Of a DNA stretch of 64,000 nucleotides, positions 33,430 to 42,608 are shown in pieces. Position 1 is the first letter of the stretch. Each line of letters starts with the position of its first letter. Location of the stretch: positions 1 to 64,000 of IMG/VR virus record IMGVR_UViG_3300050821_017570; one strand, 5' to 3'. The notes under the pieces were generated by a model that was given only the letters and a program-made list of their open reading frames with translations, was not told the origin of the DNA and did no database searches. The position numbers and the translations under genes are program-made. The DNA comes from a virus.

Positions 33430-35991
33430 CTAAGTAAACGCGCAATAATGCCAGGATCCACCATAGTAGGCCCATAGCTTACCATCTACCGGATCAATGC
33501 GGCACGCGATCCCATTGGGAAACGACGACTGTAAAACCGGGAAGCCTGTCGGTGCCCCTGGGGTGGAAGGCATGAAAAAGAAGCCAACCTGATCCGCGAC
33601 GTTAAACCCGCTTGGGTTACCCATCCCGACGTCACCACCCGATACCGTGTTGAGCCCTAACGGAAGTGCCCCAACGCCGTTCTGCTGGACCTGGACGGTC
33701 AATCCGGTGGGGCCGACTCCAAAGTCAGCCTGATAGGGAGTCGAGCCGTCAGGTACCAGAATGCGGAATGGGCCATCGGTTTCGACCCTACCGCCACTCG
33801 GGTTAAGGATTAGAGGGATGCTGCTGACGCCAGAATCCTGCGAATCAATGGTGTTGCCGGTGAGGTTGGATTCCATCCAAAGGATAGGGTTATGACCAGG
33901 CGAGGGAAGCCCCTGAACGATAAGGTTGGGAAACTCCCCCATCACGTTGATGGGCGACTCATTCGTATAGATGGCCTCGACCTCTACCAACGCATTCGCA
34001 CCTGTCCCACCATAGAGGGGCTGAGTGAGCTGGAAAAGCAGATTTGCATCTCCGGTAATTCGCGGGACAAACTTAAGCGTAATCGGACGCCACTCTGGCG
34101 TCATCTGAAGTTGCTGCGAATAGTGGTTGGTACCACCAGGGACTGCTTCCCAAATCGACACCTGTAGGAATGACAACGGATTTGACGAAGCTGCCTTCAC
34201 ATTCAGCTTCATAAAGATTGGTTTGCCAGCCACGACAGCTGACCCAGGCGCCAAGAGTGCCTGAATGGCAGACGTGGGGGTGGGTAGCGAAATCGCACCA
34301 GCGGATAACCGTCCATACGGGTTAAGTGTCGGGGTACAGGTTGCACCGCTCTGAAGGGAGAACCCATTGATAAGGTTGTAAGCGTTGTATCCAATCGTCA
34401 GGAGGGCGAACCCCACCATATCGTTGGACGTTAGCTGCGAGGTATCGTGCCCAGACTGGATCCGACCCCGTGGGTCTATGACAAACCCCATACCGGCGAC
34501 GTTCGATATATTGACCGAATAGAATGACGCCGTCCCAACCCCATCACCATAAAAGGGACCAAACTGATTGTCCGAATTATAGGCATCCGGATCAGGCTGG
34601 TAGAGCATCTGAAGGATGTAGGCGGGCGGGTACGGCAGCAAACACAACGGGCCAAACATGCATCCACGCAGATTAGGACACGTACTGTAGACGAATGGTG
34701 GAGATGGACTCCATCCCCCAACCTCGCACCCATTGAAGATGTGACCGGCAATGTATCCGTTGCTCACCCCGATCGCTACCGTCAACCCAGACACGCTACC
34801 TGCGGTGCCTGGGGCGGCCAAGACGGCGGTAGTGGGGTTGGTGACACTAGCGATGGTGGTGTGGAGGCTCAGTCCATATTGGAGCCCCTGCTTAACCACA
34901 ACGTTGCGCCCAACATCAGCAGACGTGAACACAGCGGTCGCGCTGGTGAGGGTGGTGGAATTATTCATCACCCCATCGGTTACGCTACGCCCCAACAGCG
35001 GCAGTCTGCCACCAGTATCTGAACCGGTCGAAAGATCCTCATCCGCATAGCAGACCGGAATCTCTGCCGTGCTGAGGTTCTCGCCACCAAACTTTGCAAC
35101 ACATGAGAAGCCCTGACCGGCGGGTTCATAAACCGGCGATGGTACCACCCACAGACCATAACGGCCATACGTGGTGTACGGATTGAGCCGAATGAACTCG
35201 CAAGCATGGATGTATGCGGCGTCCCCGCCCTGCATGAGCTTCAGACCCACACGATTATTGTTGAAGGCACATGAGATCCATGCCGACGAGTCAGGCTTAC
35301 CCGAGTGGGCAAACCCAATGGTCGTCTCGTCATTAGCGGCATTGAAGGTACAGTTCTGGACATGCCAATACGGCATATCTGAGGCCTGCGTATAGACAGC
35401 ACACCGCGTGTATTGAAGGAAATCCACATCACGAATCACATGTTGGTTCGTGACATTCACGCCAGTGAATAGGTGCTGAACCGCCCCAAGCCCACCACTA
35501 AACGAGATACCTTCTAGGTGAAAGCTGGTCCACTTGAGTGACGAACTGACAAAATAATTGCCAGATAGGACGATGCTGGTGACGGCGCGCCCATCGCCAA
35601 TGATGACAAGATTCGCGCCAGAGAGACCGGATCCGGTGGTGTAGTGGTAGGTCGAAGCTGGGAAGTAGAGCGCTAGGTTGCCAGATATGGCTACCGCCGC
35701 AGCTGCGTTGATCGCAGCGGTGTCATCCCCACCGGTCCCGACGTTCAGACCATAATTCTTAACATTCACCCACGCGACAGGTGTTCCGGTCGCACTGGTT
35801 GTCCCAACCTGGATCCATTGAGCCGCACCTGGGGTGTTATCGCTACACGCGTAGAGAGTAAACGGAGTTGTGGCTCTATTTACCCACAACATACCGTTAA
35901 TAAAACCTACCGTTGCGCTGTCATCGATTCCTGGCGCATGGGTCTTGTAGACCACCATCGCTGGTGACGTAGTGCGGGCGATGGTTCTCAC
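33430..35991 (-). CDS. Tail spike with pectin-lyase-like beta-helix
   Basis: The 853-residue protein begins with the shared adaptor (about 1-60). A segment VKNYGLNVGTGGDDTAAINAA then opens a right-handed beta-helix, with DTAAINAAAAVA, LYFPASTYHY and IIGDGRAVTSI as in phage depolymerase spikes. It ends with the C-terminal module GFFFMP-x-PGAPTGFP ... YGGSWHYC. It is a good candidate for a polysaccharide-binding or -degrading receptor protein; catalytic residues are not obvious. Confidence 0.85.
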   Translation of the reverse strand: MRTIARTTSPAMVVYKTHAPGIDDSATVGFINGMLWVNRATTPFTLYACSDNTPGAAQWIQVGTTSATGTPVAWVNVKNYGLNVGTGGDDTAAINAAAAVAISGNLALYFPASTYHYTTGSGLSGANLVIIGDGRAVTSIVLSGNYFVSSSLKWTSFHLEGISFSGGLGAVQHLFTGVNVTNQHVIRDVDFLQYTRCAVYTQASDMPYWHVQNCTFNAANDETTIGFAHSGKPDSSAWISCAFNNNRVGLKLMQGGDAAYIHACEFIRLNPYTTYGRYGLWVVPSPVYEPAGQGFSCVAKFGGENLSTAEIPVCYADEDLSTGSDTGGRLPLLGRSVTDGVMNNSTTLTSATAVFTSADVGRNVVVKQGLQYGLSLHTTIASVTNPTTAVLAAPGTAGSVSGLTVAIGVSNGYIAGHIFNGCEVGGWSPSPPFVYSTCPNLRGCMFGPLCLLPYPPAYILQMLYQPDPDAYNSDNQFGPFYGDGVGTASFYSVNISNVAGMGFVIDPRGRIQSGHDTSQLTSNDMVGFALLTIGYNAYNLINGFSLQSGATCTPTLNPYGRLSAGAISLPTPTSAIQALLAPGSAVVAGKPIFMKLNVKAASSNPLSFLQVSIWEAVPGGTNHYSQQLQMTPEWRPITLKFVPRITGDANLLFQLTQPLYGGTGANALVEVEAIYTNESPINVMGEFPNLIVQGLPSPGHNPILWMESNLTGNTIDSQDSGVSSIPLILNPSGGRVETDGPFRILVPDGSTPYQADFGVGPTGLTVQVQQNGVGALPLGLNTVSGGDVGMGNPSGFNVADQVGFFFMPSTPGAPTGFPVLQSSFPNGIACRIDPVDGKLWAYYGGSWHYCAFT

Positions 35992-36035
35992 GATGCTAGG
36001 CCAGCGTCGGTTAAATTAATCGGTCAGGATGGACA

Positions 36036-38183
36036 TCATGAGAGTACGACTGACTTCCATGCACCGTTGTAGGCGTAGAGCTTGTTGTCCGTGGTGTCGT
36101 AGCAAAGCGCTACGGTGGCACCGTGCGTGGTTGGGGTCCCGGTTGGGGCGCCAGCGACCGATGGGATATAGAGGAAACCATCAGTCGCCGCGTTAGCCAG
36201 TACGGTATTACCGATGACAGCAGACGCGGTCGCAACCGCCAGTGTGCCGTCAACGTGTAGGATTCCGCCACCGGTCCAGATATCGGAATTATAGTTCGTA
36301 TTCAGGAACAGTGACGAGCCACCAGGTGCCTCGATATAGAGGGCGTTACCGGCCACATAAATGGATCCGGTGGTGCCGTTGTTGGGCGCAACCTTGTCAC
36401 TGAAATTTAGAATCGCACTACCCGCGCTCTGTAGGGAGAGCCACGCCGTACCGGTGGTGGCGGATGCGGTATCGGTGATATTGATCACCAAGCCCTGGAA
36501 GGCCACCGATGCGCTGTTCCAGATCTGGGTGATCGTCAGAGGAGGCGTGCTGGCCGTAACGGTCCCACCAGCCATCGTCGAGGCTCCGCTGGCCCCCACA
36601 TGGAGGACACCGTTGCAGAAATCAACATCCGCACCATACGGATTGAAATAGAACGGAAGATACGAGACCCCAACCTGCTGGGCCTGGAATGCTGCCGAAA
36701 CCCCTGCGGTGACGTCGAGGAAGATGCATGTCCCACCAGTGGTGACCCCGTTTCCGATATAGAGCGGGTTGCCGACATCGCTGTAGAGGAAGGCGTGGTT
36801 GGCAGCAATGAACTGAAGGTACCCACTGTTGATCTGGACGCTTCCACCGTTGAAGACGGTCCCACCGGGCTGTACCGAGAATGTGGATGACCCCCCAACC
36901 TGCACATCGAGAATCTTAGAGCCAGCCGCAGACGCAGTATTCGTTACGTCAATTATGACGGTTTCGAAATTGACCGACCCGTTGTTCCAGGTCTGGCTGA
37001 CACTAATCAACGGAGTGCTGGCAGTAACGGTCGCATTCGGGAACACAATTGGGCCGGCACCCAGTGGGCCCACAACCGTGCTGGCGTGCTGGTAGTAAAG
37101 CCCAGACGTCGTCATCCAGATGTCGCCATCGCTTGGCGTGCTGGGCGCGGTACCTTCAGCGATATTGAGCGCCGCAGCGGCTGCAGAGGCGGCTGGGAAA
37201 AGGGCTCGGTATCCGGTGCTGACAAAGTGCACATCACCGCCAGCCCCATTGAACGAGATCGGCAGGTAAGAGGTGCCTTCCTGCTGAGCCTGGAAGGTGA
37301 CGCTGACCCCGGGGTTAATTTGCAGCTCAAGATTGCTGTTACCGGAGCCAACCCCATTACCGAAGAAGAGATTGTTAGGCCCAACCGTGCTGACCAGGAT
37401 GTAAGCCCCACCGGTGAACTGGAGATACCTACCCGTCCCATTGAGGGTCAGGGCGGTACCATCGAACGTCAGTGCGCTAGAGCCCGTCAGAATGTCGGGC
37501 CCACTCCCGTAGGCGACCTGATTGGTTGCGGCGCTCCCACCGAGTCCGCCCATCAGGGGACCCACTACACCGCTACCGTAGTTGTAGAACAACCCTGCGG
37601 TGGTCATCCAGACGTCACCGTTGTTAGGAATCGACGGAGCAGTGCCGAACGGGATGTTGAGGCTCGCGGTGAGAGACGTCGACGCTGGAGTCAGCACCTG
37701 ACCAATCGTCTGCAGCGACCCCTGCACCACCGTATTGCCACTACCCGCGATGGTGACCTGTGTGGTTGATCCGGCGACAAAGTTGAGGGTGCCGCCGTTA
37801 CCGTAGAGGCTCCAACCCGGACTACGACCATCACGGTCATGAAGGCTGAGCGCGGTCATGCTGCCAGCCAACTGGAGGGCTCCCCCGTCCGTATACGTTA
37901 GGTTGCTGGTTCCGGTGATGGTGTCTGTAGAGACACCAAACGCCACCTGGTTCGCCGAAATCGACCCACCGATACTTCCGCCTCCACCCCCGCCACCAAC
38001 CTGACCCCACGATGCGGCCCCGACGCTATTATCGGCACACATGTAAATCGTGCCAGGCGTGGTACTTGTATTGACCCAAAGCGTACCCGGTAGGTAGCCT
38101 ACCGACAAATCATCCGAGACCGTCGGTGCAGACGGATGATAGAAAACCGTTGATTTAAGAGTGTTGAAGCCCCATCGCAGCAT
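36036..38183 (-). CDS. Tail fibre with shared adaptor and repeated fibre modules
   Basis: The 715-residue protein has the adaptor PTVSDDLSVGYLPGTLWVN near residues 18-36, followed by a Gly stretch. Repeats such as GGSISANQVAFGVST, SIPNNGDVWMTTAGLFYNYG and TASTP-I-Q-WN-SVNF then recur. The C-terminal module GFLYIPSVAGAPTGTP ... YNGAW matches the 915-residue fibre. It lies 44 bases upstream of the tail spike gene and probably belongs to the same tail complex. Confidence 0.88.
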   Translation of the reverse strand: MLRWGFNTLKSTVFYHPSAPTVSDDLSVGYLPGTLWVNTSTTPGTIYMCADNSVGAASWGQVGGGGGGGSIGGSISANQVAFGVSTDTITGTSNLTYTDGGALQLAGSMTALSLHDRDGRSPGWSLYGNGGTLNFVAGSTTQVTIAGSGNTVVQGSLQTIGQVLTPASTSLTASLNIPFGTAPSIPNNGDVWMTTAGLFYNYGSGVVGPLMGGLGGSAATNQVAYGSGPDILTGSSALTFDGTALTLNGTGRYLQFTGGAYILVSTVGPNNLFFGNGVGSGNSNLELQINPGVSVTFQAQQEGTSYLPISFNGAGGDVHFVSTGYRALFPAASAAAAALNIAEGTAPSTPSDGDIWMTTSGLYYQHASTVVGPLGAGPIVFPNATVTASTPLISVSQTWNNGSVNFETVIIDVTNTASAAGSKILDVQVGGSSTFSVQPGGTVFNGGSVQINSGYLQFIAANHAFLYSDVGNPLYIGNGVTTGGTCIFLDVTAGVSAAFQAQQVGVSYLPFYFNPYGADVDFCNGVLHVGASGASTMAGGTVTASTPPLTITQIWNSASVAFQGLVINITDTASATTGTAWLSLQSAGSAILNFSDKVAPNNGTTGSIYVAGNALYIEAPGGSSLFLNTNYNSDIWTGGGILHVDGTLAVATASAVIGNTVLANAATDGFLYIPSVAGAPTGTPTTHGATVALCYDTTDNKLYAYNGAWKSVVLS

Positions 38184-38226
38184 ACCCTAATATTAGGCAG
38201 CCAGGTAGCGCAACAACCTCAAGTGC

Positions 38227-38264
38227 CAAAAAGGCTCAGGCTGCCCCATGAGAGCAGCCTGAGC
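38227..38264 (-). terminator. Intrinsic terminator upstream of fibre cluster
   Basis: A perfect 11-bp stem (gctcaggctgc/gcagcctgagc, nine-base loop) at 38234-38264 is followed on the minus strand by CTTTTTGG. It lies downstream of the small membrane protein and upstream of the 715-residue fibre gene, so it separates the fibre transcript from the genes to the right. Confidence 0.85.
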
Positions 38265-38313
38265 AGATTCCCATCCACCAACACTAATCTGTCCCTATCA
38301 ACGATTAGAGATC

Positions 38314-38526
38314 TTAGGACTCTTCGGACTGGCGCAACTCTTTTTTCCGTTTGTGGTCGACCCAACTCATCAGCAGGATCCACAGCAAGGGTAGGACGAC
38401 AAACGCCATCACATCGATTGCCAGCATTGGATCTAGGTGGTGCCTAGACGGGGATGTCTCCACCGATGGTTGTGGGAAAATCGGTTCATGAACCTGATTC
38501 AGTACCACCACAGGTGCGACATCCAT
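38314..38526 (-). CDS. Small single-helix membrane protein
   Basis: The start at 38526 gives 70 residues: a polar N-terminus of about 35 residues, one transmembrane helix (VMAFVVLPLLWILLMSW), and a basic tail (HKRKKELRQ). The layout suggests a small membrane protein with a cytoplasmic C-terminus. No family is recognised. Confidence 0.7.
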   Translation of the reverse strand: MDVAPVVVLNQVHEPIFPQPSVETSPSRHHLDPMLAIDVMAFVVLPLLWILLMSWVDHKRKKELRQSEES

Positions 38527-38534
38527 AAGGGTCC

Positions 38535-39254
38535 TTAGGTGAGGAGACGGGCTCCACATGAGACGCAGTACTTGGCCCCATCAATCCTCTTGGCACCGCA
38601 GGCGTGGCAATAGAGAGCCGGAGCCGTTGTACCGGTTTTGCTGGTGAGTCGGAAGTTAAACGTGACAGGAACCGACGAGACATCGCCATTCCAGTACACG
38701 TTCGTGAACTGTTGATTTGACGACGAGCCTTCGACGGTTTTCATCGGCTCAACCGGCATGGCAGCCTGAAGGTTGCCACAGAAATTGAGCTGCTGCGGCT
38801 CCGCACCGGCCGAGTACATACACCCAATGGTGTCACCAGGATACCAATAACCCTGACCCATTTGTGCGGTAAACGTGCGAAGGATTGGCGGGCTATAGAG
38901 TTGGATCTCTTCCCACACGTCCACACGGATCAGTCCGTTGGTTGGGCTGGTGGGGTCGCCGGTACCATCAGAGCTAGCCAGCACGGCTTTGAACCGTTTG
39001 TCGCTGTCCTGGAATCGCTCCAGATCGACTGAGCCGTACGAGGGGACAACCAGGCCACACATGACCTTGGTCCCATCGATCGTCACATCGACTCGCCGAC
39101 GCTCACACTTGAGATTACGGACACGGAGCATGTACTCAGTGTCATGGTCGATCGCTATACGAGCCGTATTGGTGATCTTGTCGTGGTCGAACTCTCGGAG
39201 GACTGAGCCACCCTTAGCCACCACCATAATAGATACAAAGCTGTCACGATGCAC
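38535..39254 (-). CDS. Beta-rich protein with C-terminal zinc ribbon
   Basis: A GTG start at 39254 follows a strong AAAGGAG box. The 239-residue protein has an N-terminal domain with VDVTIDGTKVMCGLVVPSYG followed by VDLERFQ. It ends with a zinc ribbon made of two Cys pairs about 15 residues apart (YCHACGAKRI and YCVSCGARL). A zinc ribbon at the end of a beta-protein suggests a docking domain. The cellular role is unknown; the gene is next to the fibre cluster. Confidence 0.78.
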   Translation of the reverse strand: MHRDSFVSIMVVAKGGSVLREFDHDKITNTARIAIDHDTEYMLRVRNLKCERRRVDVTIDGTKVMCGLVVPSYGSVDLERFQDSDKRFKAVLASSDGTGDPTSPTNGLIRVDVWEEIQLYSPPILRTFTAQMGQGYWYPGDTIGCMYSAGAEPQQLNFCGNLQAAMPVEPMKTVEGSSSNQQFTNVYWNGDVSSVPVTFNFRLTSKTGTTAPALYCHACGAKRIDGAKYCVSCGARLLT

Positions 39255-39353
39255 GATAGGCTCCTTTATTTGTTAAGCTGACGGTCTAGGCAGCTGTGGG
39301 TTAAAGACCGTAGAACCTGTGCCCGTGCACCCTAATCGGATCAAATCAATATG
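39255..39353. promoter_or_regulatory. Intergenic gap, possible promoter or leader
   Basis: This 99-bp A+T-rich gap lies between the HNH gene and the zinc-ribbon gene. It contains the strong Shine-Dalgarno box of the downstream gene; I see no clear promoter. Confidence 0.35.
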
Positions 39354-39956
39354 TCAAGACGAAGGTAATGCAACCAATCTAGCATGCAGCTTTCGATGAC
39401 AGTTCTCACAGATACAGATACATTTTGCCAACTCGGCAATCACTTCTTCTACCGGCCTATGGTTCCAAACCATACGAGAAACCGAACTCTCTTTCTCAGT
39501 CGGATTCAGGTGATGGGCTACCAAGCAACATAGAGTTTTTTCATCACAGATCGCACAGCCATTGGCACGAAATGCATCAACAAGATCACGTAGTCTTTTA
39601 TGCCGTTCCTTTTGTCGAACTTGTCCAGCAGCACGTCTGCGACTTATAACAGCTGGATCGGTACACCTGAGTCGACTCAAGCCGTTATAGACGATAACAC
39701 AAGGTTTACAGAATCTGTGTAATCCGTCCTTGTAATTACTATGCGCATAAAATTCTGTCTTCGGCTTCTCTAATCCGCATCTCGAACAGATCTTTACACC
39801 GTCATAATCAGGTTTGTACTTTATAGCTGGCTTATGCGGATACCTCGATTTGCAGACTCGACAGTAATAACTTAGGCCATCTTTAGTAGCCTTGTCTTTA
39901 TTAAACGCCTCAAACGGTTTTTCTTGCCGGCATCTAGAGCAACACTTTGTACTCAT
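39354..39956 (-). CDS. HNH endonuclease with two N-terminal zinc knuckles
   Basis: The 200-residue protein opens with two treble-clef Cys4 units (CCSRCRQEKPFEAF ... CRVCK and CSRCGLEKPKTEFY ... CKPC), followed by an HNH core with CAICDEK, LVAHHLNP and CICENCHRKLHA. The nucleotide composition is distinctly A+T-rich. It is a freestanding mobile endonuclease between structural and small-protein genes. The double zinc knuckle probably recognises the target DNA. Confidence 0.9.
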   Translation of the reverse strand: MSTKCCSRCRQEKPFEAFNKDKATKDGLSYYCRVCKSRYPHKPAIKYKPDYDGVKICSRCGLEKPKTEFYAHSNYKDGLHRFCKPCVIVYNGLSRLRCTDPAVISRRRAAGQVRQKERHKRLRDLVDAFRANGCAICDEKTLCCLVAHHLNPTEKESSVSRMVWNHRPVEEVIAELAKCICICENCHRKLHARLVALPSS

Positions 39957-39988
39957 GACACGAGTACTGTACGGTTCTTACTTCTAAA

Positions 39989-40492
39989 TCAATCCTTAGG
40001 CGGTCGCAACGACGCCGGCATCCGGGCTGGATGCGGAAGCGGCTGGGCGACACCCTTCAGGCCCACCAATCGGTTCTGCTCGGCCAGCAGTTGCTCGATA
40101 TAGACGGCTTCCCACAGATTCGCATGTTGAGTTTTCGGATACAAGGCTTCCCACTGAAAGAACCGCTTCGAATGGTCCGGCTCATTCTTTACCGGAAATT
40201 GGTCCTGGAACGTGTGACATAGTTCATGCCACAGGATGGCGTCCAACACCTCTTTGGGGACCCAATCGGCCGCTAACACGAGGCTGATATAGATGACCTG
40301 TTCATCGGACGCGTAGATACCGAAGACGATGTTTCGCTTACTGGCTCGCTTCGGATACATCCACACGCACACCGGCAGTACTTTTTGCCAGGGCGCATAT
40401 TTGTCCCGTAGCTTGCGAAGCCTCGCATTGAGATCGGGTGGACCGGATGGCTTACCCATACCGTCATGTTCAGGTATGGGTAAGCGGAACAA
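39989..40492 (-). CDS. SprT-like zincin metallopeptidase
   Basis: The 167-residue protein has the zinc motif HELCHTFQ near residue 87, preceded by LDAILWHELCH, and a later His about 18-20 residues on (PDHSKRFFQWE). This fits a SprT/M48-type zincin. The annotated start is a TTG; a more conventional ATG lies at 40459. A cytoplasmic role in protein turnover or DNA-protein processing is possible; the substrate is unknown. Confidence 0.8.
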   Translation of the reverse strand: MFRLPIPEHDGMGKPSGPPDLNARLRKLRDKYAPWQKVLPVCVWMYPKRASKRNIVFGIYASDEQVIYISLVLAADWVPKEVLDAILWHELCHTFQDQFPVKNEPDHSKRFFQWEALYPKTQHANLWEAVYIEQLLAEQNRLVGLKGVAQPLPHPARMPASLRPPKD

Positions 40493-40509
40493 CCAGGAGA
40501 GCTAGAAGG

Positions 40510-40698
40510 TCACGGCCAGACTAGTTCCAGCTTAGCGAAGCCTGTATCGAACTCCTTGACACCATGGTCGTTAAAGCGAATCACGATGCTACCATAGCCA
40601 GCGTAATCCTTCACCTCAATGACGATGCCGTGGCCGAACAGTGGGTGCGCCACCTCCTGGCCGGGCCGAAGCTCCAATATCTCCTCGGGCGACAGCAT
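40510..40698 (-). CDS. Standalone Tudor-like domain (UvrD/PcrA C-terminal type)
   Basis: The 62-residue protein matches the C-terminal Tudor-like domain of UvrD/PcrA helicases: VAHPLFGHGIVIEV, YGSIVIRFNDHGVKEF and FAKLELV. In the helicases this domain contacts RNA polymerase. No helicase gene is present here, so it may mimic or modulate that contact. The single-base overlap with its neighbour suggests co-expression. Confidence 0.8.
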   Translation of the reverse strand: MLSPEEILELRPGQEVAHPLFGHGIVIEVKDYAGYGSIVIRFNDHGVKEFDTGFAKLELVWP

Positions 40699-41162
40699 TA
40701 GTGGTTAGGAGGCAGCTGGGGTGGCGGATGGACCAAGAGCTGAAACGGTGTGGTGTTTTCGGCCTCAGGCTCGCCCTCACTATCATAGGCTTTCTGCACA
40801 ATCAGCCGGTAGTACTTTTTCGTTATCCGATGACCCGTCTGATCGATAATCGGCACGGCTATGTCGTAGGTACCCGAATGGGCAGTTTCGATCACGATGA
40901 TGTATTGGGTCGCGTGGGTACCATCATCTAGTTGATAAAAAGCACCCGGCTCAATCATTGCGACCCGAATGCCTGGCTGGGCCTCAGGCTCGATCGCCTT
41001 ATTGGGATCCGAACAGGTGGCAAACAAATCTGCATAGTCACCAGCCGTGCAGACCACGGTATGAACGTGCGCGGGATCCACTGGCGTATCGACAGCAACG
41101 CCTGGGGTGCTAGCGCCCCAGGCGAGACAGCCAATCAGCCAGACGAGCCAATACGCCTTCAC
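40698..41162 (-). CDS. Exported Ig-like protein (paralogue 1)
   Basis: The 154-residue protein has a Sec-type signal (MKAYWLVWLIGCLAWGAST). A domain with SGTYDIAVPIIDQTGHRITK is similar to the neighbour at 41159, so the two are probably paralogues. The two Cys residues (VVCTAGDYADLFATC) could form a disulfide. It probably acts in the periplasm or envelope. Confidence 0.75.
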   Translation of the reverse strand: MKAYWLVWLIGCLAWGASTPGVAVDTPVDPAHVHTVVCTAGDYADLFATCSDPNKAIEPEAQPGIRVAMIEPGAFYQLDDGTHATQYIIVIETAHSGTYDIAVPIIDQTGHRITKKYYRLIVQKAYDSEGEPEAENTTPFQLLVHPPPQLPPNH

Positions 41163-41584
41163 GGCGTCACAGGAGCCGCTGGCTGAGGCAGTGAGGGCAG
41201 GGGGTCCGACGGATCTGGCGCCGTCACGTTGATCTTTCGAAGCTGCTGATACACAATCTTTCCAGTTGCGTCAGCAATGTCGAAATGGACATCATAGGAA
41301 CCGGCGATATCGCACTCGATGACCACACGATGCGTCTGTACGGTCACACCATCCGACAGCACGTCGGTACCAGTGTCCTCATCATCAACCACCTTCAGGC
41401 CAGCCGGAAGAGCTGGGGCGACAAGATGTTCGCTATCCAGGTAGATGAAGTGGATCTCACCCACCTGACCAACCTTGGGGGCGTCGACCTGAACGGTCGA
41501 ATGGGGGATGACCGGCGCGTCGGCCGCCACGAGAGACGAAGCCATCAGGAGTGACGCCATAAGCGTCATGAACGGGAATCGCAT
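41159..41584 (-). CDS. Exported Ig-like protein (paralogue 2)
   Basis: The 141-residue protein starts with a signal peptide (MTLMASLLMASSLVAADAP) and has a domain with AGSYDVHFDIADATGKIVYQ that matches its neighbour. Its stop overlaps the start of that gene by four bases. The pair resembles exported phage proteins of unknown role. Confidence 0.75.
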   Translation of the reverse strand: MRFPFMTLMASLLMASSLVAADAPVIPHSTVQVDAPKVGQVGEIHFIYLDSEHLVAPALPAGLKVVDDEDTGTDVLSDGVTVQTHRVVIECDIAGSYDVHFDIADATGKIVYQQLRKINVTAPDPSDPLPSLPQPAAPVTP

Positions 41585-41601
41585 AGGTTGTCCTAGCCGG
41601 G

Positions 41602-42273
41602 TTAGTGGAGAGGAAGAAGAACGAAGTTACCAGCCCAGTGCTCGGTCAGACCGGTCACCGGATGCGTGATCGTGAGGCCACCAGACGAAACCACCAGATC
41701 GCCCACCGCTACGTGTTCAGTCTTGAGCGGACGGCCATCAGCGTCTTGGAAAATCACCGTAAACGCCACAACATCATGCTGCAGCGAATGCGGGGCACCA
41801 TGATGGTTGCGGTAGTAGTGATGGGCCCCATAGGCACCACCACCAAGCGCACACACCGACATGATGACCGATATGAGACCAGAAATCTTATGAATCTTCG
41901 ATGCACTCACGGCGGCTGCGTGGCTCGGGCTCGTGTTAGAGAACTCTGACGTCACCTGTCCCCAAAGAGCAAAAATATGAGCCAGCACCCAACGGACCGC
42001 CGGATGTATACACTGCTTTACCAGCAGGACCAATCGCGAGAGCGGGGCATAGCAGATTCGGACCAGCCGATGGATCGTCACTGACATCAGACCGGACACC
42101 AGACTCGTGAGCCGCTTCGATAGAGCAGGTTCATCCTTCAGGACAGCTTCGGCCTCCTGCCAATACTCAACCACCTTACCAGATGCGGCGGCCTTGAGGA
42201 TTGCGATGACATGCTTGGCATCCGTCACTAGGACGGTTAGCCAACCGTGGAGAAGAGCGAGAAGTTTCGTCAT
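41602..42273 (-). CDS. Membrane protein with C-terminal soluble domain
   Basis: The 223-residue protein has a helical N-terminal part, a transmembrane helix near residues 135-150 (ISGLISVIMSVCALGGGAYG), and a C-terminal domain (VVAFTVIFQDADGRPLKTEH). The C-terminal part resembles a small beta-domain. Function unknown; it is next to two exported genes and may belong to the same envelope unit. Confidence 0.75.
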   Translation of the reverse strand: MTKLLALLHGWLTVLVTDAKHVIAILKAAASGKVVEYWQEAEAVLKDEPALSKRLTSLVSGLMSVTIHRLVRICYAPLSRLVLLVKQCIHPAVRWVLAHIFALWGQVTSEFSNTSPSHAAAVSASKIHKISGLISVIMSVCALGGGAYGAHHYYRNHHGAPHSLQHDVVAFTVIFQDADGRPLKTEHVAVGDLVVSSGGLTITHPVTGLTEHWAGNFVLLPLH

Positions 42274-42281
42274 ACAATATC

Positions 42282-42569
42282 CTATCTACTAACTAATGGT
42301 TGCAGGCACCAACGACCACTCTTGAAGGTGGCCATCCGCTGGGTCCCAATGGGGATTTGGTGATCAGACTTCTGAATCCCAAGACAAAACACAGGCGTAT
42401 CGAGAATGGTCGGCTTTTCCATGATGCCGTTCCCATAGACGGAAGCCCTGTGTTTGGTACGCGTATCCCTGGTGTCGTCGTTAGCCGTGATGATACAGAT
42501 GGCGGTATAGCCTTCTGGGATCGCCGGTAACCGAACGCTACGTGGGTAAAACTTGGATCTCGCTAGCAT
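42282..42569 (-). CDS. Unknown small protein
   Basis: The 95-residue protein has a basic N-terminus, a central hydrophobic strand (TAICIITAND) and a C-terminal GRWCLQPL. No family is recognised. It is nine bases upstream of the membrane protein at 41602. Confidence 0.65.
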   Translation of the reverse strand: MLARSKFYPRSVRLPAIPEGYTAICIITANDDTRDTRTKHRASVYGNGIMEKPTILDTPVFCLGIQKSDHQIPIGTQRMATFKSGRWCLQPLVSR

Positions 42570-42608
42570 GGTTACCTTAGGCTCAAAACGTATCAGGAGG
42601 GTTTCGGC

